Source of the DNA: JBELMB01 sp042088665
Lineage (GTDB): Bacteria; Pseudomonadota; Alphaproteobacteria; Rhodobacterales; Rhodobacteraceae
Direction: 5' to 3'
Length of the DNA: 36,716 nt
NCBI GenBank assembly: GCA_042088665.1
Contig: JBELMB010000038.1
Span: 1 to 36,716 of the forward strand
Numbering within the stretch: the stretch's first letter is position 1; every line of letters begins with the position of its first letter. The position numbers and the translations under genes were made by a program. The notes beneath the pieces were generated by a model. The model saw nothing but the letters and a program-made list of their open reading frames with translations, was not told the DNA's origin and ran no database searches. Below, piece by piece: positions 7,737 through 16,028 of this stretch.

Positions 7737-8339
7737 CTAGGCCTCTTTCTTCTCGTCACCCGGAAGCACGTATTGCGCGCCTTCCCAGGGAGACATGAAG
7801 TCAAACTGCCGATACTCCTGCACGAGGCTGACGGGTTCGTAGACCACGCGCTTTTGCTCTTCGTCATAGCGCACTTCGGTGTAGCCGGTGGTCGGGAAAT
7901 CCTTGCGCAGCGGATAGCCGCGAAACCCATAGTCCGTCAGGATGCGACGCAGGTCCGGGTGGCCGGAAAACAGGATTCCGAACATGTCAAAGACCTCACG
8001 TTCGAACCAGTTGGCGGATGGGTGCACATCGACGATCGAGGGCACCATGTCCTCATCGCGGATCGCAAGACGCAACCGGACGCGGTGGTTCTGGTACATC
8101 GACAGAAAATGGTAGACGACGTCGAACCGTTTCGGCCGCTGCGGGTAGTCGACACCGGTGATGTCCACGAGGGACGAAAACCGGCAGTTCGGATCACTCT
8201 TGAGGAAATCGACAAATCCGCGGATGCGCTGCGGGGCAACGTCCACGTTCAACTCCCCGTGAGTGACATCCCAGCCGATCACGCAATCGGGGCGTTTCAG
8301 CTCGATATGGGTTCCCAGTTCTTCCAGGGCTTGGGTCAT
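7737..8339 (-). CDS. nuoC: NADH-quinone oxidoreductase subunit C
   Basis: NuoC (30 kDa, Nqo5) is a structural subunit of the connecting module of complex I. The 200-residue length is typical for the unfused form. The signature WFEREVFDMFGILFSGHPDL is present at about residues 112-131, followed by RRILTDYGFRGYPLRKDFP and the YDEEQKRVVYEP segment. It begins at ATG 8337-8339 and is separated from nuoB by 154 bp in which I see no gene. The gene is intact, and its neighbours nuoB and nuoD confirm the assignment. Confidence 0.97.
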   Translation of the reverse strand: MTQALEELGTHIELKRPDCVIGWDVTHGELNVDVAPQRIRGFVDFLKSDPNCRFSSLVDITGVDYPQRPKRFDVVYHFLSMYQNHRVRLRLAIRDEDMVPSIVDVHPSANWFEREVFDMFGILFSGHPDLRRILTDYGFRGYPLRKDFPTTGYTEVRYDEEQKRVVYEPVSLVQEYRQFDFMSPWEGAQYVLPGDEKKEA

Positions 8340-8493
8340 CTCGCGCCTCGCATCACAGAGTCGGTCCAGCGGGCCGGCGACAGCATGTTCAGCCCGCCAC
8401 CCAAAGTCATCGTCAGACGGTGTCTTGCCCCCGAAGCACCGTCACCGGCCGCGCGGCGATTCATCACTCGCTTTGGCAAAGGCAAGCCATCTG

Positions 8494-9018
8494 TCATCGC
8501 ACAAGGGTCCCGGTGCGACGGATCTTCTTTTGCAAGGCAAGGATGCCGTACACCAGCGCCTCTGCCGTGGGTGGGCAGCCGGGGACATAGATGTCCACGG
8601 GCACAATGCGGTCGCAGCCGCGCACTACGGAATAGGAGTAGTGGTAGTAGCCGCCACCGTTTGCGCAGGATCCCATGGAGATCACGTAGCGCGGTTCCGG
8701 CATCTGGTCGTAAACCTTGCGCAGCGCCGGGGCCATCTTGTTGGTCAGCGTGCCCGCCACGATCATCAGGTCCGACTGACGCGGGCTGGCGCGCGGCGCA
8801 GTGCCGAACCGTTCAAGGTCATAGCGCGGCATCGACGAATGCATCATCTCGACCGCGCAGCAGGCCAGACCAAAGGTCATCCAGTGCAGCGAGCCTGTGC
8901 GTGCCCAGTTGATGATGTCCTCGGTCGAGGTCAGCAGAAAGCCCTTGTCCTGCAATTCGCGGTTCACATCGCTCATCGCCGCCTCGCGGTCGGCGCCGGC
9001 GGTGTTCGCTCCGGTCAT
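8494..9018 (-). CDS. nuoB: NADH-quinone oxidoreductase subunit B
   Basis: NuoB (PSST, Nqo6) binds the N2 [4Fe-4S] cluster, the last electron donor to quinone. Cluster ligands are visible in FGLACCAVEMM (tandem Cys), GSCANGGGYYHYSYSVVRGC and VPGCPPTAEAL. I chose the ATG at 9016-9018, giving 174 residues: it overlaps the nuoA stop by one base (TGATG), the usual coupling arrangement. Two further in-frame ATGs upstream lie inside nuoA. The N-terminal 20 residues before SDVNRELQDKGF are variable in the family, so the exact start is not certain. Confidence 0.97.
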   Translation of the reverse strand: MTGANTAGADREAAMSDVNRELQDKGFLLTSTEDIINWARTGSLHWMTFGLACCAVEMMHSSMPRYDLERFGTAPRASPRQSDLMIVAGTLTNKMAPALRKVYDQMPEPRYVISMGSCANGGGYYHYSYSVVRGCDRIVPVDIYVPGCPPTAEALVYGILALQKKIRRTGTLVR

Positions 9019-9383
9019 CACTCCCATTCGAGGGCTCCCTTTTTCCATTCATAGGCAAAGCCGATGGTCAGCACGCCGAGGAACACGATCATCGACCAGA
9101 AGCCGACCATGGAGATATCCTTGAAGGCCACCGCCCATGGGAAAAGCATCGCGATTTCAAGGTCAAAGATGATGAACAATATGGCGACAAGGTAGAATCT
9201 GACGTCAAACTTCATCCGCGCGTCGTCGAAGGCGTTGAACCCGCATTCATAGGCCGACACCTTTTCCGGGTCCGGGTTGCGGACCGCGATGAGGATGGCG
9301 GCAAAGATGAAGACAAGGCCAATGGCGACGGCAATGGCGAGAAAGACGAGGATGGGGAGGTATTCCCGAAGCATCTCTTCCAC
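9018..9383 (-). CDS. nuoA: NADH-quinone oxidoreductase subunit A
   Basis: NuoA (ND3, Nqo7) is a three-helix membrane subunit near the quinone channel. The conserved loop AYECGFNAFDDARMKFDVRFYL is present in two pieces (AYECGF and DARMKFDVRFYL), with helices before it (YLPILVFLAIAVAIGLVFIFAAILIAV) and after it. I favour a GTG start at 9381-9383 (VEEMLREYLPIL, 121 residues), because AAGGAG (9393-9398) lies 9 nt upstream of it. ATG codons at 9401 and 9374 are alternatives with poorer ribosome sites. It is the first gene of the nuo operon. Confidence 0.95.
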   Translation of the reverse strand: MEEMLREYLPILVFLAIAVAIGLVFIFAAILIAVRNPDPEKVSAYECGFNAFDDARMKFDVRFYLVAILFIIFDLEIAMLFPWAVAFKDISMVGFWSMIVFLGVLTIGFAYEWKKGALEWE

Positions 9384-9796
9384 AGCTAACAGCTCCTTCA
9401 TGACGGGGCCAAAGGGCACGGTGCCGACAGCCAAAAGGCGTGCTCAGGCGTTGTTTTCGACTTATCCCCCCCACTTGGCGGGGTCAACATGCTGACCGGC
9501 GGAACCTGACTGGCACGGGGCATCAAGAGCGCCAAGCATTCCGAGGATTTCTAAATGTTTTCAGTTGGTAAGCGAAAATCCCACCGTGCACCCCATGGGC
9601 TTGCCGCGCCCAAGGGTCGCGCCCCTGAAGAGGTTAAGCCTTTGTGAACGTGATCACAAATCAGGCACAGTCGGGGGCCTCACGGAATCGACGGCCTGAG
9701 CAGAGGTTCCGCGCCCTGCCCCGGCGTGAAGATGGCGGGCCATTCGCCAGCCGCTTCAGGGGATGCGCCCTGCCCCGGCGTGGCATCCGCCAAACA
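9384..9796 (-). promoter_or_regulatory. nuo operon leader and promoter region
   Basis: A 413-bp gene-free stretch upstream of nuoA. It contains a CRP-type palindrome at 9641-9660. It also has an 18-bp direct repeat (gcgccctgccccggcgtg at 9711-9728 and 9765-9782). The AT-richer stretch around 9545-9590 (aaatgttttcagttggtaag) is a candidate place for a promoter, but I cannot pick convincing -35/-10 boxes. No open frame here looks coding. Confidence 0.55.
9641..9660. promoter_or_regulatory. CRP/FNR-superfamily-type palindrome upstream of nuoA
   Basis: TTTGTGA-acgtga-TCACAAA is a perfect 7-bp inverted repeat with a 6-bp spacer. The core TGTGA-N6-TCACA is the CRP-type half-site pattern, and differs from the FNR pattern TTGAT-N4-ATCAA. 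It lies about 258 bp upstream of the proposed nuoA start and beyond the end of the preceding gene, so it probably acts on the nuo promoter. Confidence 0.5.
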
Positions 9797-10183
9797 TCAA
9801 GAAAGTGGAAATGTTGACAGCATGACATAGGCAGCCATAGCCGCCATGACCAACATGATCGGAAACCACAAAGCGCGTTCTTTCCGACTTGGCGTGATGC
9901 CATTGAGAACGGCAGCCAAAACGCTCACCGCCAGTGCCAGCCAACCGGTCCAGCGCGGCCAGTCCAGCCCCGGAAAGCCGACCGCCGACAGAATGGCGAT
10001 CGCCTGAAACAGGACAATCGGTATCGATACCGCCGCGACAAGGCGCCCCGAGCGCGGCAGCGCGCCGTCGTGCTGACCACCTTGTGTCCAAGGCCCCAGC
10101 GGCGCGCCCGCAATCAGCGCCAATTGGAAGACCATGTTCGCGCAGCAAACCAGGGCGTATAGATGTGCAATCTGCACCAGCAT
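9797..10183 (-). CDS. four-span membrane protein of unknown function
   Basis: 128 residues with about four hydrophobic helices: an N-terminal one with CC (ALVCCANMVFQLALIAG), then RLVAAVSIPIVLFQAIAILSAV, WTGWLALAVSVLAAVLNGI and LWFPIMLVMAAMAAYVMLS. A polar loop (GPWTQGGQHDGALPRSG) separates helices 1 and 2. I do not recognise a named family. It runs in the same direction as nuo but 413 bp upstream of nuoA with a likely regulatory region between, so it is probably a separate unit. The start ATG at 10181-10183 lies just after an AGAGGCTG stretch that may serve as a weak ribosome site. Confidence 0.6.
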   Translation of the reverse strand: MLVQIAHLYALVCCANMVFQLALIAGAPLGPWTQGGQHDGALPRSGRLVAAVSIPIVLFQAIAILSAVGFPGLDWPRWTGWLALAVSVLAAVLNGITPSRKERALWFPIMLVMAAMAAYVMLSTFPLS

Positions 10184-10961
10184 GACAGCCTCTCCTCAGC
10201 CAGCGACGCAATTGGCAACCGATCGCCAACCCGCTTCAATGCATACCCGAACCGCCGCAATCCGGGCAACCGCGACATGGGCAATCGGGTCATGGGCAAC
10301 CGGGTCATGGGCGATCGGAAGATGGGGAACCACCAGCCCGGGCACCATTGCGCGCCCAAGTGCAGCGCAATGATCCACGCATGCCAGCATGCGGAGCCCC
10401 CCGCGGTCCTGCCAAGCGCGGGGCCGCACTCTGCCACGGTGCGCCTTCTGCAAAGGCAAGCCGCCTCATGCGATCAACGTTTTTTTGCCCAATGCCTTGT
10501 TGCCCGCAGCGCGTCGCCGCAGTCGCGGAATCTGCCGCAGTCCCGTCCGGGCGCATGCTTTGCCCGTCAGAAGCCCGCTACGGGCGACACCGACGGGACG
10601 GTCAAAGGCCGTAGTTTGGCGCAAGGCCGAAGGGTCGCATTTTGCTCAAAATGGCCGTCGTCGTTTGGCACTGCCCGTGCATCCGCTCACTTGAACCATT
10701 CTGACCATGCGGGCCCCGTTGGATCCGGTTGTCACGATTCACATCGCCGCAAAGCGGGGCCACAGATCCCTTGGCGACACATCCACCAATAAGAGATGTC
10801 AAAGGCACGTGGGATCGGGCTGTCGTGCAAAACCAACGGATGCCGTGGTTCGGTGGACATGCGCAGATTGCGACACGAGACCCGCCAACAGGGAGGAGAC
10901 GGGGAGGTCACAGATTCCAGCAATGCTGCCAACGGCAGGCCCCTGCCGCAGCCAAAGGTGC
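10184..10961. other. gene-poor intergenic region with a 15-bp repeat
   Basis: About 780 bp between the small membrane protein and rnd. Open frames exist on both strands but none has recognisable motifs, a ribosome site or stable composition; they largely reflect high GC. A 15-bp tandem repeat sits at 10261-10335. I see no RNA gene or mobile element here. Confidence 0.5.
10261..10335. repeat. 15-bp tandem repeat, about 5 units
   Basis: Units catgggcaatcgggt (10276-10290), catgggcaaccgggt (10291-10305) and catgggcgatcggaa (10306-10320) are flanked by more degenerate copies at 10261-10275 and 10321-10335. The period is a multiple of three, but no convincing gene spans it. Confidence 0.8.
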
Positions 10962-12140
10962 TTATCCCGCTTCGGTCTCGTCGAACAGCTCGATCACTTC
11001 GACCGACTTGCCCTTGACCGCCAGCGCGAGTTTCCCGTCACACAGCCGCAGAGCATCCTCGCCAAAGACCTCGTGCCGCCATCCCGTGAGGGCTGGCACG
11101 TTGCGCAGTCCCGCGGCAATCGCGTCCAGATCCCCGGACGGGGCGATCAGCTTGGAGGCCACGCCAAAGCGCTCTGTCTTGGCCTTCAGCAAGACCCGCA
11201 ACAGATCCGCGAGCGCCGGGTTCACCTGCAGCTTGTCGCGGGTGCCATCCACCTGTGGCAGGTCGTCCTTTGGGCAGGCGATGCCCTCTTGCACCGCCGC
11301 GAGAATGCCATCCGCAATCGGCCCCTTGCGCGCGTCGCGCAACAACAGGCGGGACCGGCCAAGGTCCGCGGCGCTGCTTGGCTTGGTCGAGGCCAGCTCC
11401 ACCATCGCGTCATCCTTGAACACGCGGTTGCGCGGCACGTTGCGTTCCTGCGCATAGGTTTCGCGAAACGCCGCCAGCGACCGCACGATTGCCAGAAAGC
11501 GCGGGCTGTTGGACCGGGTCTTGACCCGTTTCCACGCATCGTGTGGTCGGGTGATGTAGGTCTCCGGGTCGGTCAGTACGCCCAGTTCCTCAGCCACCCA
11601 ACGGGCGCGCCCTGTCTCTGACAGTTTGCGCGCGAGAAATTCGTAGATCTGCCGCAGATGTGTGACATCGGCCAGAGCATAGGTCTTTTGCGCATCCGTG
11701 AGCGGACGGCGCGACCAATCGGTAAAGCGGGATGACTTGTCCAGCTGCTGCTTGGCGATCCGCTTGACCAGCGTCTCATAGCCGACCTGCTCGCCAAAAC
11801 CGCAGACCATCGCCGCGACTTGCGTGTCAAACAGCGGCTGGGGAATGACGCCATGATCGACGTGAAAGATTTCCAGATCCTGCCGGGCGGCGTGAAACAC
11901 CTTTACGATCGAGGGGTCGCGAAACACCTCCAGCAGTGGGTCCAGCGACAGCCCGTCTCCCAGAGGGTCGACAAGCACCGCATCCTCGTCTGACTTGCCC
12001 GGCAAGGCCAGCTGAATCAGGCAAAGCTTGGAGTAATATGTCCGTTCCCGCAGAAACTCGGTGTCGACGGTGATGTAGGGTTGACCCTTTGTGCGCTCAC
12101 AAAAAAGCGCCAGGTCCTCAGTGGTGGTCAGTGTCTGCAT
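10962..12140 (-). CDS. rnd: ribonuclease D
   Basis: RNase D is a 3'-5' exoribonuclease acting in tRNA 3' maturation and RNA turnover. It belongs to the DEDDy exonuclease family: D26 and E28 in VDTEF, D88 in FHAARQDLEIF, and Y154/D158 in YALADV provide the metal-binding set. The second half (about 210-390), with FKDDAMVEL and related helices, fits the HRDC domains that follow the exonuclease domain. The length of 392 residues is normal. The start ATG (12138-12140) follows a 117-bp spacer from purN, in the same direction, so read-through from purM-purN is possible. Confidence 0.95.
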   Translation of the reverse strand: MQTLTTTEDLALFCERTKGQPYITVDTEFLRERTYYSKLCLIQLALPGKSDEDAVLVDPLGDGLSLDPLLEVFRDPSIVKVFHAARQDLEIFHVDHGVIPQPLFDTQVAAMVCGFGEQVGYETLVKRIAKQQLDKSSRFTDWSRRPLTDAQKTYALADVTHLRQIYEFLARKLSETGRARWVAEELGVLTDPETYITRPHDAWKRVKTRSNSPRFLAIVRSLAAFRETYAQERNVPRNRVFKDDAMVELASTKPSSAADLGRSRLLLRDARKGPIADGILAAVQEGIACPKDDLPQVDGTRDKLQVNPALADLLRVLLKAKTERFGVASKLIAPSGDLDAIAAGLRNVPALTGWRHEVFGEDALRLCDGKLALAVKGKSVEVIELFDETEAG

Positions 12141-12257
12141 CCGCAGTCTTTTCTGTTCTCTTTATTGTTCTTGTTCTTCGTCCCGGAGCACCCGTAAGGA
12201 ACTATGTCACCAATCAGATCAAAAGGAAACCTTGCTGGCCCGGTCTTTGAAAGACCT

Positions 12258-12878
12258 TCAGTCAAGGTCAAGACGCGCCTTGTTTCCAAGCAGATAGCGG
12301 CGCAGCGCGGCCGGATAGAGGCGATGTTCTTCCACAAGGACCTTTGCCGCGAGGCTTTGCGGCGTGTCCTCGGGGGCGATGGGCACGCGGGCCTGACCAA
12401 GGATCGGCCCATCGTCCAGCGCGCCGGTCACTTCGTGGACGGAACAGCCCGCCTCGGTGTCGCCTGCGGCAATGGCGCGGGCATGGGTGTCGAGACCGCG
12501 GTACTTTGGCAGCAGCGAGGGATGAATGTTCAGCATCCGCCCCTGCCAGCCATCGACAAAGCCCGGGGTCAGCACCCGCATGAAACCCGCAAGGCAGATC
12601 ACATCCGGCGCACAGGGCGTCAGCGCCTGTCCCAAGGCCGCCTCGAACGCAGGGCGGTCGCCCCGGAACGGCCGGTGGTCGACCACCACCGTTGGCACGC
12701 CAAGGGCTTTGGCCTTGTCCAGCCCCCCGGCATCCGGCCGGTTCGACAGCACGACGCAGGGCACACCCGGATGGTCCGGGCCGTCCAGCATGTCGCGCAC
12801 GAGGGTCAGCATGTTCGACCCGCCACCAGAGATGAAGATCGCGACCCGGCGGGCCGGATCCCCGGGCGCCCGGCTCAC
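12258..12878 (-). CDS. purN: phosphoribosylglycinamide formyltransferase
   Basis: PurN transfers a formyl group from 10-formyl-THF to GAR in step 3 of purine synthesis. 206 residues from a GTG start (12876-12878) that overlaps the purM stop by 4 bp (GTGA), indicating coupled translation. The N-terminal VAIFISGGGSNM is the phosphate-binding loop of the family; MLNIHPSLLPKYRGLDTHA carries the catalytic Asn and His, and VTGALDDGPIL the catalytic Asp region. A longer open frame extends upstream into purM but has no support. It pairs with purM as in many proteobacteria. Confidence 0.96.
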   Translation of the reverse strand: MSRAPGDPARRVAIFISGGGSNMLTLVRDMLDGPDHPGVPCVVLSNRPDAGGLDKAKALGVPTVVVDHRPFRGDRPAFEAALGQALTPCAPDVICLAGFMRVLTPGFVDGWQGRMLNIHPSLLPKYRGLDTHARAIAAGDTEAGCSVHEVTGALDDGPILGQARVPIAPEDTPQSLAAKVLVEEHRLYPAALRRYLLGNKARLDLD

Positions 12879-13963
12879 CCGCGGGCCCCGTCCGCATCCG
12901 GCGAGGCCCAGTCGCCCGTGTAGACGACACCCGGGCCGGCATCGTCCCCGCGCGCCTGCACATGACCCAGCGGCACGACGGTCTCGCCCGCGGCCTGCAA
13001 GTCTGCGGTCAGCGCCTCTGCGCGCGCCGCATCGACGACCAGCACCATGCCGATCCCGCAATTGAAGGTCTTCAGCATCTCGGCCTGCGCGATGCCCCCG
13101 ACGCTCATCATCCAGGCAAAGATATCGGGCAAGGCCCAGGCGGACAGGTCGATCTCTGCCCCCAGCCCTTCGGGCAGGACGCGCGGCAGGTTCTCTGTCA
13201 ATCCGCCCCCGGTGATATGCGCCAGCGCATGCACGCCGCCCGACCGCACCGCCGCCAGTACCGGCGTCACGTAAAGCCGCGTCGGCGTCAGCAGCGTCTC
13301 GCCCAGCGTGCCCGGCCCCCAGGGACAAGGCGCATCCCATTCAAGGCCGGAGACCGCGACCAGCTTGCGCACCAGCGAATAGCCGTTGGAATGCACCCCG
13401 TCAGAGGCCAGCCCCAACAGCACGTCGCCCACCGCAACACCCGCAGGCAGCGCAGCCCCCCGTTCCATCGCCCCGACAGAAAACCCCGCGAGGTCGAAGT
13501 CGCCCTCCGGATACATGCCCGGCATCTCCGCCGTCTCGCCGCCGATCAACGCGCAATTGGACCGCACGCAGCCCTCTGCGATCCCTTCGACCACCCGCGC
13601 GGCGGTCTCTGTCTCCAGCTTGCCGGTGGCGAAGTAATCCAGAAAGAACAGCGGCTCCGCGCCCTGACACACGAGGTCATTCACGCACATCGCCACGAGG
13701 TCGATCCCGACCCCCTCCACATGGCCCGTGTCGATGGCAATCCGCAGCTTTGTCCCGACCCCGTCGGTCGCCGCCACGAGGATCGGATCGCTGTACCCGG
13801 CAGCCTTGAGATCAAAGAGCGCGCCAAAGCCCCCAAGCCCGGCCATGACCCCGCTCCGGTCGGTCCGCTTTGCCGCGGGTTTGATCCGCTCCACCAGCGC
13901 ATTGCCCGCGTCGATGTCGACCCCCGCCTGTGCGTAAGTCAGCCCGTTTTTACCCTTGGTCAT
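12875..13963 (-). CDS. purM: phosphoribosylformylglycinamidine cyclo-ligase
   Basis: PurM (AIR synthetase) closes the imidazole ring using ATP in step 5 of purine synthesis. 362 residues from ATG 13961-13963, preceded by GGAGAG at suitable spacing; an in-frame ATG five codons upstream is less likely. Family motifs are TYAQAGVDIDAGN near the start, GGFGALFDLK, VATDGVGTKLRIA, MCVNDLVCQGAEPLFFLDY, IGGETAEMPGMY and SDGVHSNGYSLVRK, then AHITGGGLTENLPRVLP. It is the first gene of the purM-purN pair and diverges from the plus-strand membrane protein gene at 14069, with about 100 bp between for promoters. Confidence 0.98.
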   Translation of the reverse strand: MTKGKNGLTYAQAGVDIDAGNALVERIKPAAKRTDRSGVMAGLGGFGALFDLKAAGYSDPILVAATDGVGTKLRIAIDTGHVEGVGIDLVAMCVNDLVCQGAEPLFFLDYFATGKLETETAARVVEGIAEGCVRSNCALIGGETAEMPGMYPEGDFDLAGFSVGAMERGAALPAGVAVGDVLLGLASDGVHSNGYSLVRKLVAVSGLEWDAPCPWGPGTLGETLLTPTRLYVTPVLAAVRSGGVHALAHITGGGLTENLPRVLPEGLGAEIDLSAWALPDIFAWMMSVGGIAQAEMLKTFNCGIGMVLVVDAARAEALTADLQAAGETVVPLGHVQARGDDAGPGVVYTGDWASPDADGARG

Positions 13964-14068
13964 AGCGCTCTCCTGCAATCTTGGCGCGCCTTAGCCTATC
14001 GCGGGCAAACCGACAACGGGCGACAGCGCCGAAACACCGCTTGACCCCACCCCGGACCGGCGCAACCT

Positions 14069-15427
14069 ATGGGTCAACTGTCAGGTGGGGGTCCTGTGCC
14101 GGAAACGTGGTTTGAATGGTTTGATTGGGGGCTGCTCATTGCCCTTACCATGTTTTCCGGCCTTTTCGTGGTCGTTTGGCAAGGTTGGGGCCGCAAGCTG
14201 GAGGCATATGCCCAAGACCCCGCCTACCGCGCCCGCCTGATCGCGCGGCACGCCTGCACCACCGCCGATGGCTACTACATGACATTGGAAACCCTGCTGG
14301 ACCGGGCGGAGCACTTCTATGGCGCGCCAAAGCTCCGGTCGGTATTCGGCCGCTGCCTGTCACTGGCGTATTTCTACCCGCTGCTGGCCGCGCTCCTGGC
14401 CTGGGTCGTCGCCAATCAGACCGCGCCCGGCGGGTTCGAGATGTTTCAGGACATCCCGGACTGGCCAGACCGGCTGTGGCGCGGCACCGTGTTTATCATC
14501 GCCTTTGCCGCGCTGTTTTGGATCATAGGTAACAAGAACAATTTTTACGAAAAACTCCGTGACAGCCTGCGCCAAAGGATTGACAGATCTCCCCACCGGG
14601 CCGGTTTTCTGTCGAAGCCGGCCCGGTGGGGAAGTAGAGACCTCTTCACTATCGTCCTTGCCTTTACCCTTGCCATTGCCCTTGTCGGTGCTGTTGCCCT
14701 TGCCATTGTCGGTGCCCAAGCCCTTGCCCTTACCCGTGCCGTTGCCGGTGCCGTTGCCGGTGCCGTTGCCCTTGCCCTTACCCGTGCCGTTGCCGGTGCC
14801 ATTTTTCTAGCCTTTGCCTTTCCCCTTACCCTTGCCGATGAACCAGAAGTCGCCACCTCACTGATGTTCCTGTATCTGCTCCTGCCCTTGGCCAATGCCT
14901 TGGCGGATCTCCTTTCTCTCAGCATCACCCATGGGTTCCTGCGCCACATGCTGCGCCAAAGACCGGGGTTTTGGGGTATCATTGGGCATCTGCTGTTCGA
15001 CCTGATCGCCGGGCTTGTCTGTCTGGCCCTGTTGCTGGCGCTGCTGGTCGGGATGTTGGAACTCTGGGGATTGCAAACTTGGCTGCCCCTTCCCTTTGAC
15101 TGGCGCGCCTACCGCGACGACATACATTCCGACCGCTGGCAGGGCACCGCGCTTTGGCTGATGGCCTTTACCACGCTGTTGCCGACGCTGGTCCACGTGG
15201 TCTTCGCGGCGACGATTGCCTGCACGCAGAAATCCGCGTCAACGCGCCGCGCGGTTGCCTTGCTGGCCACCTCCCCCGACCCAAGCCCCGCCCGCGCGAT
15301 GGAGATCGCCGGATTGCTCCGTTGGGGGCAGGTCTGGGGCATTCTTGGCGCGATGCTGATCTGGGTGCCGGTCTTTCTCGCCTTGGTTGCGCTGATGTTC
15401 GGGATTTCCTGGGCTCTGGGCGCTTGA
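14069..15427 (+). CDS. multispan membrane protein with in-frame repeats
   Basis: 452 residues with about eight or more hydrophobic helices, for example LLIALTMFSGLFVVVW, YPLLAALLAWVV, TVFIIAFAALFWII, LIAGLVCLALLLALLVGML and the C-terminal LIWVPVFLALVALMFGIS. I do not recognise a family. Two odd insertions sit between helix 3 and the later helices: a perfect palindrome (14591-14631) and a hexanucleotide repeat (14654-14836) that encodes a hydrophobic Ala/Leu/Val-rich segment with a 16-residue repeat (LALTRAVAGAVAGAVA). The frame stays open through both, so the protein may be functional. A GTG at 14096, preceded by AGGTGGGGGT, is an alternative start giving 443 residues. It lies just before a tRNA gene. 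Confidence 0.65.
   Translation: MGQLSGGGPVPETWFEWFDWGLLIALTMFSGLFVVVWQGWGRKLEAYAQDPAYRARLIARHACTTADGYYMTLETLLDRAEHFYGAPKLRSVFGRCLSLAYFYPLLAALLAWVVANQTAPGGFEMFQDIPDWPDRLWRGTVFIIAFAALFWIIGNKNNFYEKLRDSLRQRIDRSPHRAGFLSKPARWGSRDLFTIVLAFTLAIALVGAVALAIVGAQALALTRAVAGAVAGAVALALTRAVAGAIFLAFAFPLTLADEPEVATSLMFLYLLLPLANALADLLSLSITHGFLRHMLRQRPGFWGIIGHLLFDLIAGLVCLALLLALLVGMLELWGLQTWLPLPFDWRAYRDDIHSDRWQGTALWLMAFTTLLPTLVHVVFAATIACTQKSASTRRAVALLATSPDPSPARAMEIAGLLRWGQVWGILGAMLIWVPVFLALVALMFGISWALGA
14591..14631. repeat. perfect 14-bp inverted repeat inside a reading frame
   Basis: Arms CCCCACCGGGCCGG (14591-14604) and CCGGCCCGGTGGGG (14618-14631) are exact reverse complements around a 13-nt loop; one further T-A pair extends the stem. 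It lies in frame inside the membrane protein gene and is translated as part of SPHRAGFLSKPARWG. A very stable hairpin would form in mRNA. This looks like a small palindromic insertion of the REP type. Confidence 0.85.
14654..14836. repeat. hexanucleotide-based repeat within the membrane protein gene
   Basis: About 180 bp of units such as cccttg, ccgttg and ccggtg. A 32-bp block occurs twice identically (14721-14752 and 14769-14800), giving a 48-bp higher-order period. Since 6 and 48 are multiples of three, length changes keep the frame and only alter the length of the hydrophobic segment. Confidence 0.85.
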
Positions 15428-15464
15428 CGCCGCCGCGCGCGCTGCCTACTCAAAGCGATACGGT

Positions 15465-15541
15465 GGGCCTGTAGCTCAATTGGTTAGAGCAGGGCGCTCA
15501 TAACGCCTTGGTTGCGGGTTCAAGTCCTGCCGGGCCTACCA
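15465..15541 (+). tRNA. tRNA with CAU anticodon, probably tRNA-Ile2
   Basis: A full 77-nt cloverleaf including encoded CCA. Acceptor GGGCCTG pairs with CGGGCCT, with two G-U wobbles; the D stem is GCTC/GAGC; the anticodon arm is GGGCG-CTCATAA-CGCCT; the T arm is GCGGG-TTCAAGT-CCTGC; A73 is the discriminator. The CAT anticodon could be Met (elongator) or lysidine-modified Ile2 that reads AUA. C4-G69 and C5-G68 match known TilS recognition pairs and differ from elongator tRNA-Met, so I favour Ile2. It is not initiator tRNA, since position 1 pairs with 72. Confidence 0.93.
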
Positions 15542-16028
15542 GACCGATCCTTCAGTTCCTTTCAGAGCGCCTTTGGTGCGCCTGCGCGGCGGCGGTTTCC
15601 CATGGGGTCGCGGCGCCGTCTGGCGGCATGCGCCGCAAATCACCTGACCCTTGGCGCCCGCGGGTCTTGGGATTTGCGGTCCAGCCAGCCCTGAAGGGCG
15701 AGGGCTCCTCCGGGGCTTCGAGCGTGGTGAGGTTGCCCACCTTGGTCAGGACCTCCAAAGTCGCGCCCAACCGCCATTGCGATCCCTGCTCCAGGGGCAG
15801 TGACCTCGCGGTACCGTCTCGAAACAGTGGGGCGTCGAGGTGTTGGATCCCAAGGCTTTGAGCGGGCAAGACAGGCCAAGCGGATCACGCAACCTGCCAA
15901 GTGCCGTCAGGTCGCCATGTCACATGCCACATCGGCGGCCTGTTCCCTGCGTGGTCCGTCAGGCCGGTGCCTGAGAAGCCTCCACGACCATCGCGGCTGT
16001 CTGGCCGAGACCTGCGCGCCAAGGGGGC
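15542..16028. other. gene-free stretch between tRNA and Rieske oxygenase
   Basis: About 490 bp. Short open frames occur on both strands but none shows a known motif or good start. I see no integrase, no repeat of the tRNA 3' end and no clear terminator. It is the 3' side of the minus-strand catabolic arm, so a terminator could lie here undetected. Confidence 0.5.

Noticed and set aside
5994..8912. 972-codon open frame antisense to nuoB/C/D
   Set aside because: Covers three certain genes on the other strand; a shadow frame from codon bias.
10163..10792. 209-codon open frame with MGNR repeats
   Set aside because: It is created by the 15-bp repeat; no ribosome site and no recognisable domain.
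12240..12257. Terminator after purN (GGTCTTTgAAAGACC)
   Set aside because: The loop would be too small for the full stem and no U-run follows on the minus transcript.
15465..16028. tRNA 3' end as an integration site for an island carrying the catabolic locus
   Set aside because: No integrase, no repeated tRNA end found by eye, and base composition does not shift clearly.
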